48,834 bases of DNA from Nocardia sienata NBRC 100364 (GCF_001613205.1 NZ_BDBX01000057.1:1-48834), one strand, 5' to 3'; shown: positions 22,776 through 32,133, counted from the first letter of the stretch. The notes: generated by a model not told the origin, from the sequence alone. Numbers and translations: made by a program.

Positions 22776-23987
22776 GTGTTGAACGACGAGTCGCAGCCGA
22801 CCGGTCCGCTGCGCGGGATCAAGGTGCTGGATGCCTCCACCATCCTGGCCGGACCACTGACCGCCCAGATCCTGGGTGATTTCGGCGCCGAGGTCATCAA
22901 GATCGAGCACCCGCAGAAACCGGACGGGATGCGCGGCCACGGCCTCGACAAGGACGGGATCCCCCTGTGGTGGAAGATGGTCGCCCGCAACAAGCAGACG
23001 GTCACGCTGAACCTGAGCACTCCCGACGGTCAGCAGATCTTCCGCGACCTGGCCGCCGAAGCGGATGTGGTGATCGAGAACTTCCGGCCGGGCACCTTCG
23101 AACGCTGGGGCCTGTCCTACGCGGAACTCTCCTCCCGTAACCCAGGCCTGATCATGCTGCGCGTCACCGGTTTCGGACAGCACGGCCCCTACGCGAAACG
23201 TCCGGCGTTCGGCACGCTGGTCGAATCCATGAGCGGGTTCGCCCATCTCACCGGTCAGCCCGACGGGCCGCCCACCCTGCCGGCCTTCGGGCTCGCCGAT
23301 TCCATCGCCGGTGTCGCCGGTTCCTCGGCGATCTCGATGGCGCTGTTCGAACGCGAACGCAACGGCGGCACCGGCCAGGAGGTCGACCTCGACCTGCTCA
23401 CCCCGATCATGACCGCGGTCGGGCCCGGGGTGATCTACGCCGATCAACTCGGGATCGACCAGGAGCGGACCGGTAACCGGTCGCAGAACAACGCGCCCCG
23501 GAACCTGTACCGCACCAAGGACGACCACTGGGTCGCGATCTCCACCAGCGCCCAGGCCATCGCCGAACGGGTGATGCGGCTGGTGGGGCATCCCGAGGTG
23601 ATCGACGAGGAATGGTTCGCGACCGGGCGCACCCGCGCCCAGCACGCCGACCTGCTCGACACATACGTCGGCGGCTGGATCGCCGAACGAACCCGTGACG
23701 AGGTCACGAGTGTTTTCGAAGAAGCCGGCGCGGCTGTCGCGCCGGTCTACCGTCCGAGCGACCTGCTCACCGATCCGCAGGTCGTCGCCACCGACATGGT
23801 CACCACCGTGGAGGACAGCGAGCTCGGCCCCATGCGCATGCAGAACGTGATGTGGCGCATGACTCGATCGCCCGGGGCGATCCGGCACACCGGACGACCC
23901 GCCGGTGCCGACACCGACAAGGTCCTCACCCATCTCGGGCGCAGTCCCGAGGACATCGACGACCTGCGGGCACGCGGGGTCATCTGA
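22776..23987 (+). CDS. CaiB/BaiF (family III) CoA-transferase
   Basis: A 403-residue class III CoA-transferase. It opens with LRGIKVLDASTILAGPLTAQILGDFGAEVIKIE, and the aspartate that forms the acyl anhydride is D175 in FGLADSIAGV. VIENFRPGTFERWGL and RVTGFGQHGPY are also typical. Family members move CoA between carboxylates such as oxalate, succinate, itaconate and mesaconate. GTG 22776 lies 8 nt after the amidohydrolase stop with GAGGAG overlapping it, so the genes are one operon. It probably activates the dicarboxylate that the CitE-like lyase later cleaves. Confidence 0.9.
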   Translation: MLNDESQPTGPLRGIKVLDASTILAGPLTAQILGDFGAEVIKIEHPQKPDGMRGHGLDKDGIPLWWKMVARNKQTVTLNLSTPDGQQIFRDLAAEADVVIENFRPGTFERWGLSYAELSSRNPGLIMLRVTGFGQHGPYAKRPAFGTLVESMSGFAHLTGQPDGPPTLPAFGLADSIAGVAGSSAISMALFERERNGGTGQEVDLDLLTPIMTAVGPGVIYADQLGIDQERTGNRSQNNAPRNLYRTKDDHWVAISTSAQAIAERVMRLVGHPEVIDEEWFATGRTRAQHADLLDTYVGGWIAERTRDEVTSVFEEAGAAVAPVYRPSDLLTDPQVVATDMVTTVEDSELGPMRMQNVMWRMTRSPGAIRHTGRPAGADTDKVLTHLGRSPEDIDDLRARGVI

Positions 23988-24017
23988 CCCGCGGCAGCTT
24001 TATCCGAGGAGTTCGCA

Positions 24018-25322
24018 ATGAAATCGCGTTGGTGGACAATCGCCATCATCTTGGGCCTGGTGGTGGTGAACTATGTCGATCGCAGCGCCATCTCGTTCGC
24101 AGCAAGCCATCTGCGGGACGAGTTCGGTATCACGACCGGCCAGTACGGCGTCATCAGTTCCGCATTCTCGATCGGCTATATGCTTTTCGCCCTGCTGTCG
24201 GGGCCGCTGGTCGACCGCTACGGTTCGCGCCGCGTCCTCATCGTGGGGATGTTCATCTGGGCCGCGGCCACCGCACTGACCCCGTTCGCGGGCGGGTTCA
24301 TCGGTTTGATCCTGCTGCGGATCCTGCTCGGAGCCGGTGAAGCGCCCTGCTTCCCGGCGGCGACGCGGATCGCCAGCCGGTGGTTGCCGGCGCACGAACG
24401 CGGGAAGGCGCTCGCCCTCATCGGCGGCGTCGCGGTGTCGGGCAGCCTGCTGATCGGCGGACCGATCCTCACCCAGCTGATCGCGCTGGTCAGCTGGAAG
24501 GGCATGTTCTTCGTGCTCGCGGTCGCCGGCCTGGTCTGGGTGGTCGTGGCCTATCCGTTCCTGAAGAACTCCCCGAGCGAAGCGTCCTTCGTCTCGAAGG
24601 AGGAGCTGGCCTACATCAAAGCGGGCCAGACCGACGGTGAGGACAGCGGGCACGAGGAGAAGGTCGACTGGGGCGAGATCCTGCGCAACCGCAACCTGTG
24701 GCTCGTCGGACTCGGCTACTTCGCCTGGGGATTCATGTTCTGGGCCTTCATGTACTGGCTCCCCCAGTACCTGGAACACGAATTCGGGCTCTCCATCAAG
24801 GAGGTCGGCGGCTTCTCGGTGGCACCGTGGGCGGCCGGTGTGGTCGGCGCGCTCGCCGGCGGCATCCTGGTGGACCGCGTGTACAAACGCACCGAGAGCA
24901 TCCGGTCGCGATTCCTCATCATCGGCGTGGCGCTCCTGCTCGCCGGTGCCTCGATCGCCCCGATCCTGTTCTTCCCCGGCAACCTCACCGTCGCCCTGAT
25001 CTGCATCTCCGCGGGTGTCGGCTTCGGTTTCATCACCGGTGGCATCTGGTGGGTGGCCTCGATCGACGCCGCCCCGACCCAGCCCGGTACCGCGGCCGGT
25101 TTCGCCGACGCCTGCTTCGCCCTCTCCGGGATCGTGGCTCCGTCGGTGATGGGTTTCATCGTCTCCGAAACCGGGACCTACGACGGCGGCTTCATCGTCA
25201 TGACGGTCCTGTGCCTCATCGGTTCGGCGGCGATGCTGTTCTTCACCAAGGAACCGGAGCGGCCGGCGAGCACGCAGGTGCGGCCCGGCGAGCCGGAAGG
25301 TGAGCTCACCACCACGAGCTGA
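24018..25322 (+). CDS. MFS transporter, anion:cation symporter type
   Basis: A 434-residue permease with about 12 membrane segments. YVDRSAISFA in the first segment, GPLVDRYGSRRVL in the first cytoplasmic loop, and LLGAGEAPCFPAATRIASRWLPAHERG in segments 4-5 are hallmarks of the ACS group, which imports organic anions such as glucarate, galactonate, tartrate and phthalate with H+. A charged central loop (about 195-225) splits the two halves. CGAGGAG precedes the ATG. It is the last gene of the rightward operon, ended by the stem-loop at 25357-25388. It is probably the substrate importer, which implies an anionic starting compound. Confidence 0.9.
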   Translation: MKSRWWTIAIILGLVVVNYVDRSAISFAASHLRDEFGITTGQYGVISSAFSIGYMLFALLSGPLVDRYGSRRVLIVGMFIWAAATALTPFAGGFIGLILLRILLGAGEAPCFPAATRIASRWLPAHERGKALALIGGVAVSGSLLIGGPILTQLIALVSWKGMFFVLAVAGLVWVVVAYPFLKNSPSEASFVSKEELAYIKAGQTDGEDSGHEEKVDWGEILRNRNLWLVGLGYFAWGFMFWAFMYWLPQYLEHEFGLSIKEVGGFSVAPWAAGVVGALAGGILVDRVYKRTESIRSRFLIIGVALLLAGASIAPILFFPGNLTVALICISAGVGFGFITGGIWWVASIDAAPTQPGTAAGFADACFALSGIVAPSVMGFIVSETGTYDGGFIVMTVLCLIGSAAMLFFTKEPERPASTQVRPGEPEGELTTTS

Positions 25323-25356
25323 GGTCCCGTCGGAGTCGTCCGGCGGCGCCCCAACG

Positions 25357-25388
25357 CACCGCGTAACCCGATGAGGGGTTACGCGGTG
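25357..25388. terminator. Bidirectional terminator after the catabolic island
   Basis: CACCGCGTAACCC pairs perfectly with GGGTTACGCGGTG around a GATGAG loop (13-bp stem), 35 nt past the MFS stop and 57 nt before the end of the convergent methyltransferase-like gene. Confidence 0.85.
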
Positions 25389-25444
25389 TGGTTCGTGTGG
25401 TGACGCACAGGGACCGGCCGCCGACAGCGAGTAATGGCCGAGGG

Positions 25445-26326
25445 CTACTTCGACGACGTGCCATCCGGGTCCGACTTCGTGGCCACCATCTCGTACCAGT
25501 CGGTGAAGCGTTCACCGGCATCCATCATGTCGTCCCTGGCCGCAACGACATCGATATCACGAAAACCCGCGGCTTCCAGGGCCCGGACATTGGCGGCTCG
25601 TTCCGTGGCGGGCGCGACATTGTCCAATCCCGTTCCGATGACCAATCGGCCGTCGTTCTTCAGAACCCGGTGGATCTCGGCCGCGCCGCCCTCCGCCAGC
25701 GCGTTCATCAACGGCACACGCTCGAGGTTGACCTCGTCGAATACCGAGTCGGGAAAGACCGACAGATCACGGAGATCCACGAGCACATCCGGCTTGGTAT
25801 CCGGATTGACATTGGCGAAGACCTCTCCCGGCTCGGCAGGCCGGTACTTGTGACCGCCCCCCACCACGAGCCGGGCACCACCGTCGGCGGTACGAGCCTG
25901 ATCCAGCAGCGCCTTCAGGTCGGTCGCCGGTTTGCCGCGAAGCGGGCGTCCGGTGAAGTCGGCACGCTCGGTACCCAGGGGCCGGTTGCCCGGACCGTAG
26001 CGGTTCTCATGGATGTCGTCGATCTGACGCCTATCTCTGGAACGCACGTCACGGATATCGGCACCCTGATATTCGGGTGGCAGTCCCGCGCGTGTTCGAA
26101 CCTCCCGAACCAAGGCGTCTTCGGACGATGCGAGCCCGCCGGCGGTCCTGCCGATGTCGGCCGCGCCGGCAGTATCCGCCGCAGACTCGTGTTTCGTGAC
26201 CGCCACGATCGGATGAACGGCTTCCTTGCGGTAATGACCGTTGGCTATCAATTCCGTCGCGTTCTTGAAGCTTCGATTCAGCGCTTCGACCGCTTGAAGA
26301 ACCGCCCTACCGATCCTGTTGCTCAT
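25445..26326 (-). CDS. Orphan protein with methyltransferase-like C-terminal domain
   Basis: Roughly 293 residues from the ATG at 26326, which has a GGGG tract upstream; ATG 26338 is also possible. The N-terminal half is polar and helical. The C-terminal half resembles a class I methyltransferase fold: a motif I-like LVVGGGHKY, then PDVLVDLRDLSVFPDSVFDEV, EIHRVLKNDGRLVIGTG and a C-terminal strand pattern. Similar folds occur as C-terminal domains of secreted polymorphic effector proteins. The GC content is visibly lower than in neighbours, and it sits between the terminator of the catabolic island and decayed DNA. It is probably a recent arrival. The substrate and even the catalytic state are unknown. 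Confidence 0.6.
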   Translation of the reverse strand: MSNRIGRAVLQAVEALNRSFKNATELIANGHYRKEAVHPIVAVTKHESAADTAGAADIGRTAGGLASSEDALVREVRTRAGLPPEYQGADIRDVRSRDRRQIDDIHENRYGPGNRPLGTERADFTGRPLRGKPATDLKALLDQARTADGGARLVVGGGHKYRPAEPGEVFANVNPDTKPDVLVDLRDLSVFPDSVFDEVNLERVPLMNALAEGGAAEIHRVLKNDGRLVIGTGLDNVAPATERAANVRALEAAGFRDIDVVAARDDMMDAGERFTDWYEMVATKSDPDGTSSK

Positions 26327-26771
26327 GCAGAGCCCCATCACAGTGAAAGGCAGGGGTCGCGCATCCAGAATGAACCACGACCTGCCACCGTGTCCGCTGG
26401 TACTCGCACCGTACCCACCATCACCCACTCACTACAACAGCGGTATCGGCGGCCGAAGCGGTTTTCCCACCACGTGACCGCGCCGCGCCGCAATCGGCAT
26501 GAGGCGTAATTGCGGAGAGCATCTCGAAAAGAATTGCGCGGCCGCATCGCTTGGCAGGACCCGACAGCTCGGCTCTCGGCGCGGGACCCTCGGCCGAATA
26601 TCCCGCAGCACATGCGTGCCCTCCTGGCAGGCGGGACTGCCGGCTCCCCGGTTCCCATGCCGACGACAATTATTGCTCGGCACGCTGTCATCGTGGAATC
26701 CGGCCGACACCCGCTGTCGCATCGGCTCGGCGTGAAGATCCGGCCGGACGGTGCCGACCGGATTTCTCCCT

Positions 26772-26960
26772 TCACCCGACGGCGAGGGCCGCGGTGATCT
26801 TGCGGGTCATCTCGACCAGCGTCCGACTCGGCGCGCCCTTGCCGGCCGGCCGGCCGCGTCGACGGCGACCAGCACCGTGTTGCGGAAGTTGTCGGCCTCG
26901 CCCGACCGGGCCCGTCGACGGCTGTCCATTCCCAGCCCGCCGGCCCCGGACCGACGCGTC
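26772..26960 (-). pseudogene. Possible frameshifted remnant of an unidentified gene
   Basis: The 811-base gap 26327-27137 has no intact gene that I can support. On the minus strand the peptide GEADNFRNTVLVAVDAAG reads up to a GGCCGGCC-rich slip site near 26840. The next frame then continues as KGAPSRTLVEMTRKITAALA and stops at 26772. The join is protein-like and suggests a decayed C-terminus disrupted by a frameshift. I do not recognise the family. The rest of the gap, including an AT-richer patch near 26510-26700, shows nothing. Confidence 0.25.
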
Positions 26961-27137
26961 GCCGGGCGTAGACGGGGTGGACAGTCGATGCGTTCACTGG
27001 CACGATACGCACCGAAAACGTACAGACCATGCGGAGCTCGAGAACACCAGCGGTAGCCTCTGACGCCATGACCACGCACATGTTGCGAATTCGCTCCACT
27101 TCGCGTGTTCCAACCGGTGAAGGGAAGTGAACAAGCC

Positions 27138-28211
<1,074 letters not shown>

Positions 28212-28225
28212 CCCTACTGCCGACC

Positions 28226-28266
28226 TTGCACTAGCGGGAGATTTGCACGTACAATTTTACGTACGT
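28226..28266 (+). promoter_or_regulatory. Promoter and operator of yefM-yoeB
   Basis: TTGCAC (28226-28231) and TACAAT (28250-28255) are separated by 18 nt, a good sigma-70-type promoter. The inverted repeat ACGTAC (28247-28252) / GTACGT (28261-28266) overlaps the -10 and the start point, the position expected for autorepression by a YefM/YoeB complex. Confidence 0.65.
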
Positions 28267-28281
28267 CAGAGGGAGATCAGT

Positions 28282-28533
28282 ATGCGCACCATGTCGTACT
28301 CGGAGTCACGCAAAAACTATGCCGAGGTCCTCAACAGTGTGGTAAACGACCGCGAGGAAGTCGTGATCACGCGCGCGGGGCACGAGCCCGTGGTCATGGT
28401 GTCCTTGGACGACTACGAATCGTTGCGCGAGACCGCTTACCTGCTGCGCAGCCCGGCCAATGCACGCAGGCTCCTCTCGGCTATCGAACGCCTGGAAGAG
28501 GGCGAGGGCACGGTCCGAGACCTCGTCGAATGA
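28282..28533 (+). CDS. yefM: YefM/Phd family antitoxin
   Basis: An 83-residue antitoxin. The N-terminal DNA-binding fold reads MRTMSYSESRKNYAEVLNSVVNDREEVVITRAG, with EPVVMVSLDDYESLRETAYLL after it, and the acidic C-terminal tail would wrap the toxin. GAGGGAGA lies before the ATG. Its stop overlaps the toxin start by 4 nt (28530-28533), coupling their translation. It neutralises YoeB and represses the operon through the dyad at 28247-28266. Full length for the family. Confidence 0.92.
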   Translation: MRTMSYSESRKNYAEVLNSVVNDREEVVITRAGHEPVVMVSLDDYESLRETAYLLRSPANARRLLSAIERLEEGEGTVRDLVE

Positions 28534-28787
28534 AGATCATCTGGGACGAGAATGCGTGGGAAGACTACCTGTGGTGGCAAGCCCAGGATCGGAAACTTCT
28601 GAAGCGCATCAATCAACTCATCGCCGACATCGCACGCAACGGGAATGAGGGAATCGGCAAACCGGAACCCTTGAAGCACGGTTTCCGCGGCTACTGGTCA
28701 CGGCGTATCAACGACGAACACCGACTGGTGTACAAGGTTGTCGACGAAGACATCCGCATCGCGGCCTGCCGTTATCACTATGGGTGA
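28530..28787 (+). CDS. yoeB: YoeB/Txe family mRNA endonuclease toxin
   Basis: An 85-residue RelE-fold toxin that cuts mRNA in the ribosomal A site. It starts MKIIWDENAWEDYLWW and keeps GKPEPLKHGFRGYWSRRINDEHRLVYKV and the terminal CRYHYG. The catalytic Glu, Arg and C-terminal His-Tyr are therefore all present, and the toxin looks intact. Its last 10 nt overlap the end of the convergent hxlR gene, and a 26-bp palindrome 12 nt past the stop probably ends the transcript. Confidence 0.92.
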   Translation: MKIIWDENAWEDYLWWQAQDRKLLKRINQLIADIARNGNEGIGKPEPLKHGFRGYWSRRINDEHRLVYKVVDEDIRIAACRYHYG

Positions 28788-29302
28788 TCGGTTGCCGTCG
28801 AGCCGGCGGCATGCCGCCGGCTCGCCCGCCACTGCTCGTTGAGCCGGACGCCGAGATCGTCCACGCCGATCTCGCGTCCGGATTCGCTGCGCACCTGCAC
28901 CCGGACCGGGTCCCCGGTGGCCGCCTCGACCAGGTCCAGCGGAGGTGGCCCGGGTTGCAGGTGGGTATTGCCCCACTGCATGAGCGCCAGCACCACGGGT
29001 AGTAGATCGCGGCCTTTCGCGGTCAGTACATATTCGTTCCGGGTGCGTTTTCCCTCTTCCCGATACGGCTGTCTGGTGAACAGTCCGGCCTGCGTGAGCT
29101 TGCGCAACTGACCGGCCACGGCGGCGTCGGTGATCCCCACCCGGGCCGCGAAACCGTCGAACCGGGTGGTGCCGTAGTAAGCCTCCCGCAGGATCAGGAT
29201 GGCCGAGCGGGTGCCCACCACCTCGAGTGCCATCGCTATCGAGCAGTGGTCGGGTTTCCACGAGTCGAGATCGGCCAGGGGGCCTTCCATCACCGCTGCC
29301 AT
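28778..29302 (-). CDS. HxlR family transcriptional regulator
   Basis: A 174-residue regulator with one HxlR winged helix. It carries CSIAMALEVVGTRSAILILREAYYGTTRFDGFAARVGITDAAVAGQLRKL, in which the usual GGKW of the family is replaced by VGTRSA, and then the wing and TAKGRDLLPVVLALMQWG. An 85-residue C-terminal extension (ATGDPVRVQVRSESGREI) is longer than in minimal HxlR proteins. ATG 29302 is the likely start, with ATG 29290 as an alternative. It is divergent from the thiolase gene, with a 24-bp dyad between them, and probably controls it. Its 3' end overlaps yoeB by 10 nt. Confidence 0.87.
   Translation of the reverse strand: MAAVMEGPLADLDSWKPDHCSIAMALEVVGTRSAILILREAYYGTTRFDGFAARVGITDAAVAGQLRKLTQAGLFTRQPYREEGKRTRNEYVLTAKGRDLLPVVLALMQWGNTHLQPGPPPLDLVEAATGDPVRVQVRSESGREIGVDDLGVRLNEQWRASRRHAAGSTATDHP
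28799..28824. terminator. Perfect 26-bp palindrome, probable yefM-yoeB terminator inside hxlR
   Basis: CGAGCCGGCGGCA is followed directly by its exact reverse complement. It begins 12 nt after the yoeB stop but lies within the last codons of hxlR (the Arg-Arg-His-Ala-Ala-Gly region), so one DNA segment serves as coding sequence on one strand and terminator on the other. Confidence 0.65.
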
Positions 29303-29352
29303 CCGCCCATCATATCGACCCTGACTTGCTTCCATTAATGCCAGCACCTAGT

Positions 29353-29376
29353 CTGGCTATAGATAACTTTAGCCAG
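29353..29376. promoter_or_regulatory. Operator dyad between hxlR and the thiolase gene
   Basis: CTGGCTA (29353-29359) is inverted as TAGCCAG (29370-29376). The 10 bases between are also partly symmetric, so 20 of 24 positions match the reverse complement. It sits 29 nt before the thiolase ATG and 50 nt before hxlR, a fitting site for the HxlR dimer. Confidence 0.6.
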
Positions 29377-29405
29377 GGTTCGCCCCGGCGGCGGAAGGAA
29401 TCGAT

Positions 29406-30575
29406 ATGCGAGACGCGGTCATCGTCGATGCGGTACGGACCCCCATCGGACGCGGTAAGCCCAACGGCGCCCTGCACGGCATCCACCCGGTGGACCTCAT
29501 GGCCCACAGCCTCAGTGCGTTGATCACCCGCACCGGGGTGGACCCGGCCCTCATCGACGACGTGATCGGCGGTGTGGTGAGCCAGGTCGGCGAACAGGGC
29601 GTGAACATGACCCGGCGGGCGGCGCTGGCGGCCGGTTTCCCCGAATCGGTCCCGGCCACCACGGTCGACCGCCAGTGCGGCAGCAGCCAGCAGGCCGTCC
29701 ACTTCGCCGCACAGGGCGTGCTCGCCGGCGCCTACGACATGGTGGTGGCCACCGGAGTCGAATCCATGAGCCGGGTCCCGATGGGCGCGAGCGCCCGGGG
29801 CGCCGACGACATCTCCGGGGTGGGTTTCACCCGGCGGTATCCCGATGGTCTGGTCCCGCAGGGCATCAGCGCCGAACTCATCGCCGCGAAATGGGGGCTG
29901 AGCCGGGCGCAGCTCGACGAATTCGCGCTGAACAGCCACGAAAAGGCGGCACGGGCCACCAAGAACGGGCAATTCGCCGCCGAACTCGCCCCGCTGGCGG
30001 GCCTCGACACCGATGAGGGCATCCGCACCGGCTCCACCCTCGACACCCTGGCCGGGCTGAAGCCCGCCTACTACGACCCGGCCATGGACGCACGGTTCCC
30101 GCAGATCGGCTGGAACATCACCGCGGCGTCGGCGAGCCAGATCAGCGACGGCAGTGCCGCCGTACTCATCACCACCAGCGAACGGGCCCGCGCCCTCGGC
30201 CTGCGCCCGCTGGCCCGGCTGCACAGCTTCGCGGTGGCCGGAGACGATCCGCTGCTCATGCTGACCGCGGTCATCCCGGCCACCCGCAAGGTCCTGGATC
30301 GAGCCGGGCTCACCCTCGCCGATATCGACCTCATCGAGATCAACGAAGCGTTCGCCTCCGTGGTGGCGGCCTGGGAACACGACACCGGCGCCGATCCGGA
30401 GCGGGTCAATGTGAACGGCGGCGCGATCGCCCTCGGCCATCCGCTCGGCGCCTCCGGGGCCCGGCTGATGACCACCCTCGTCCACGCCTTGCAGGACCGC
30501 GGCGCCCGCTACGGCCTGCAGACCATGTGCGAGGCGGGCGGCCTGGCCAACGCCACGATTCTCGAACGCCTCTGA
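29406..30575 (+). CDS. Thiolase (acetyl-CoA C-acyltransferase)
   Basis: A 389-residue thiolase with both active-site cysteines and the histidine: C91 in DRQCGSSQQ (nucleophile), H345 in GGAIALGHPLG, and C375 in MCEAGG (acid/base). NEAFASV and the start RDAVIVDAVRTPIGR are typical. It performs thiolytic cleavage of 3-ketoacyl-CoA, or the reverse condensation, in the cytosol. GGAAGGA precedes the ATG. No hydratase or dehydrogenase genes are adjacent, so chain-length preference is open. It is probably regulated by the divergent HxlR protein. Confidence 0.93.
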   Translation: MRDAVIVDAVRTPIGRGKPNGALHGIHPVDLMAHSLSALITRTGVDPALIDDVIGGVVSQVGEQGVNMTRRAALAAGFPESVPATTVDRQCGSSQQAVHFAAQGVLAGAYDMVVATGVESMSRVPMGASARGADDISGVGFTRRYPDGLVPQGISAELIAAKWGLSRAQLDEFALNSHEKAARATKNGQFAAELAPLAGLDTDEGIRTGSTLDTLAGLKPAYYDPAMDARFPQIGWNITAASASQISDGSAAVLITTSERARALGLRPLARLHSFAVAGDDPLLMLTAVIPATRKVLDRAGLTLADIDLIEINEAFASVVAAWEHDTGADPERVNVNGGAIALGHPLGASGARLMTTLVHALQDRGARYGLQTMCEAGGLANATILERL

Positions 30576-30645
30576 TCGCGGGCCTACGAATTCGAACGTG
30601 GCCGCGCCACCTCGTCCGCGCACACGCTGCCCACCGCAACGCCGC

Positions 30646-30651
30646 TAGTGT
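30646..30651 (+). promoter_or_regulatory. -10 element of menC; leaderless start
   Basis: TAGTGT ends 7 nt before the GTG start at 30659, and no ribosome site is present between them. This implies a transcript beginning at the start codon, separate from the thiolase transcript 70 nt upstream. Confidence 0.5.
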
Positions 30652-30658
30652 GGTTCCG

Positions 30659-31642
30659 GTGAGCGAACTGCCCCGGATCGACGAGGTGCGCGTCTACGCG
30701 ATCCCGCTGCGGTCGAAGTTCCGCGGGATCACCGTGCGCGAAGGGGTACTGCTGCGCGGGCCACGCGGCTGGGGCGAATTCTGCCCGTTCGCCGAATACG
30801 CCGACCACGAGGCCGCGCACTGGCTGGACACCGCCCTCGAGCAGATCACCGTCGGCTGGCCCGAACCGGTGCGGGACCGTATTCCGGTCAACTGCACGGT
30901 GCCCGCCGTCGGACCGGACCGGGCATACGAGATCGTCGCCGGGTCCGGTTGCCGCACGGCGAAGGTGAAGATCGCCGACCATCCCGGATCGCTGCCGGAG
31001 GATCTCGCCCGGGTGGAAGCCGTACGGTCGGCGCTGGGCCCGGACGGCGCGATCCGCGTCGATGCCAACGCCGTCTGGGATGTCACCACCGCCGTGCGGC
31101 ACATCCGCGAGATCAACCGGGCCGCGGGCGGTCTGGAATACGTCGAGCAGCCTTGCCGCACGGTCGAAGAGCTCGCCGACGTGCGCCGCCGGGTCGAGGT
31201 CCCCATCGCCGCCGACGAATCCATCCGCCGCGCCGAGGACCCGCTGCGGGTCGCGGTGGCGGGCGCCGCGGATATCGCCGTCCTCAAATGCACTCCACTC
31301 GGCGGCGTGCGGCGGGCCCTGCGGGTCGCCGAGGCCGCCGGGCTACCGTGCGTGATCTCTTCCGCCCTGGAGACCAGCGTCGGTCTGGCCGCGCAGCTGG
31401 CTCTGGCCGGCGCTCTCCCGGAACTCGATCACGCGTGCGGCCTCGGCACGGTGAACCTGTTCGAAGGCGATATCGTCACCGAATCCCTGCGTCCGGTGGA
31501 CGGTTTCCTACCGGTCCCGCGCAGCGCCCCCGAACCGGATGCCGACCTGCTGGAGAAGTACCGCCACCCGGATCCGGAACGCACCGAATGGTGGACCGCC
31601 CGCCTGCGACGGTTACTGGAGTCGCGGTACACGCGAGTGTGA
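30659..31642 (+). CDS. menC: o-Succinylbenzoate synthase
   Basis: A 327-residue enolase-superfamily enzyme of the actinobacterial MenC type, dehydrating SHCHC to o-succinylbenzoate in menaquinone synthesis. Active-site residues are complete: K102 and K104 (AKVKIAD), Mg ligands D135 (VDAN), E163 (VEQPC) and D186 (AADES), and K210 (VLKCTP). FRGITVREGVLLRGPRGWGEF and ISSALETSVGLAAQ are conserved in the group. It starts at GTG 30659 behind a leaderless-type promoter. Other men genes are not in this window. Confidence 0.92.
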   Translation: MSELPRIDEVRVYAIPLRSKFRGITVREGVLLRGPRGWGEFCPFAEYADHEAAHWLDTALEQITVGWPEPVRDRIPVNCTVPAVGPDRAYEIVAGSGCRTAKVKIADHPGSLPEDLARVEAVRSALGPDGAIRVDANAVWDVTTAVRHIREINRAAGGLEYVEQPCRTVEELADVRRRVEVPIAADESIRRAEDPLRVAVAGAADIAVLKCTPLGGVRRALRVAEAAGLPCVISSALETSVGLAAQLALAGALPELDHACGLGTVNLFEGDIVTESLRPVDGFLPVPRSAPEPDADLLEKYRHPDPERTEWWTARLRRLLESRYTRV

Positions 31643-31697
31643 GCTCCACCGGGCGCCGCCGTAGAGTCCCGCGGCCCGGTCCACCGCAGGTTCGATC

Positions 31698-31811
31698 GAG
31701 CCCACCGGCTCCACCGGATCCGGGGTGCCGTCGTAGCTCCAGCGGGTGCCCAGCACCCCGTGCTCCGCGGTACCGAGCAGCGCAGCCGCATCCGCGGCCG
31801 CAGGTATCCGC
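31698..31811 (-). pseudogene. Remnant of a maltokinase N-terminal-cap-like (CNL) protein gene
   Basis: The 543-base gap 31643-32185 has no intact gene. On the minus strand a short frame reads ALLGTAEHGVLGTRWSYDG followed by TPDPV, which strongly resembles the conserved HALLGT.EHGVLG.RW.YDG..DPV segment of maltokinase N-terminal cap-like proteins in actinobacteria. The expected upstream strands and downstream tail are missing or in other frames, and the frame runs on into the menC 3' end. I read it as a decayed gene; the match is from memory of the family. Confidence 0.4.
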
Positions 31812-32133
31812 CGGCGACGCCGTCTGACGCAACACAATCTCCGGTCGACCGCACTCGGCGAACGCCACGCAGGTCGTTCCGAGTAAGGCGTGCCGTTCGC
31901 GCACCGCACGGTGTTCGTGACCGCCGGTTCGCGCTTTCGGTCACCAGGCCGAGTTCCTACCGCTGAGCGCACTGTTTTCGGTCCGCGCACGGCGAGGTCG
32001 GCCTCGTCGTGCGGTAGGGCGTCGGAGGCGGGCGCGCCGGTAGGACCGTCTTCCGACCGCATCGGCCCGGTCCTGATCGACCGGCTGTTTCCTCGCTTGT
32101 CGCAGCGTCCCAGCACACTCGTTCCTCGCAATT

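Noticed and set aside
26327..27137. Several 80-280 codon frames on both strands
   Set aside because: None has a start signal, family resemblance or consistent codon pattern; only a short frameshifted peptide looks gene-derived.
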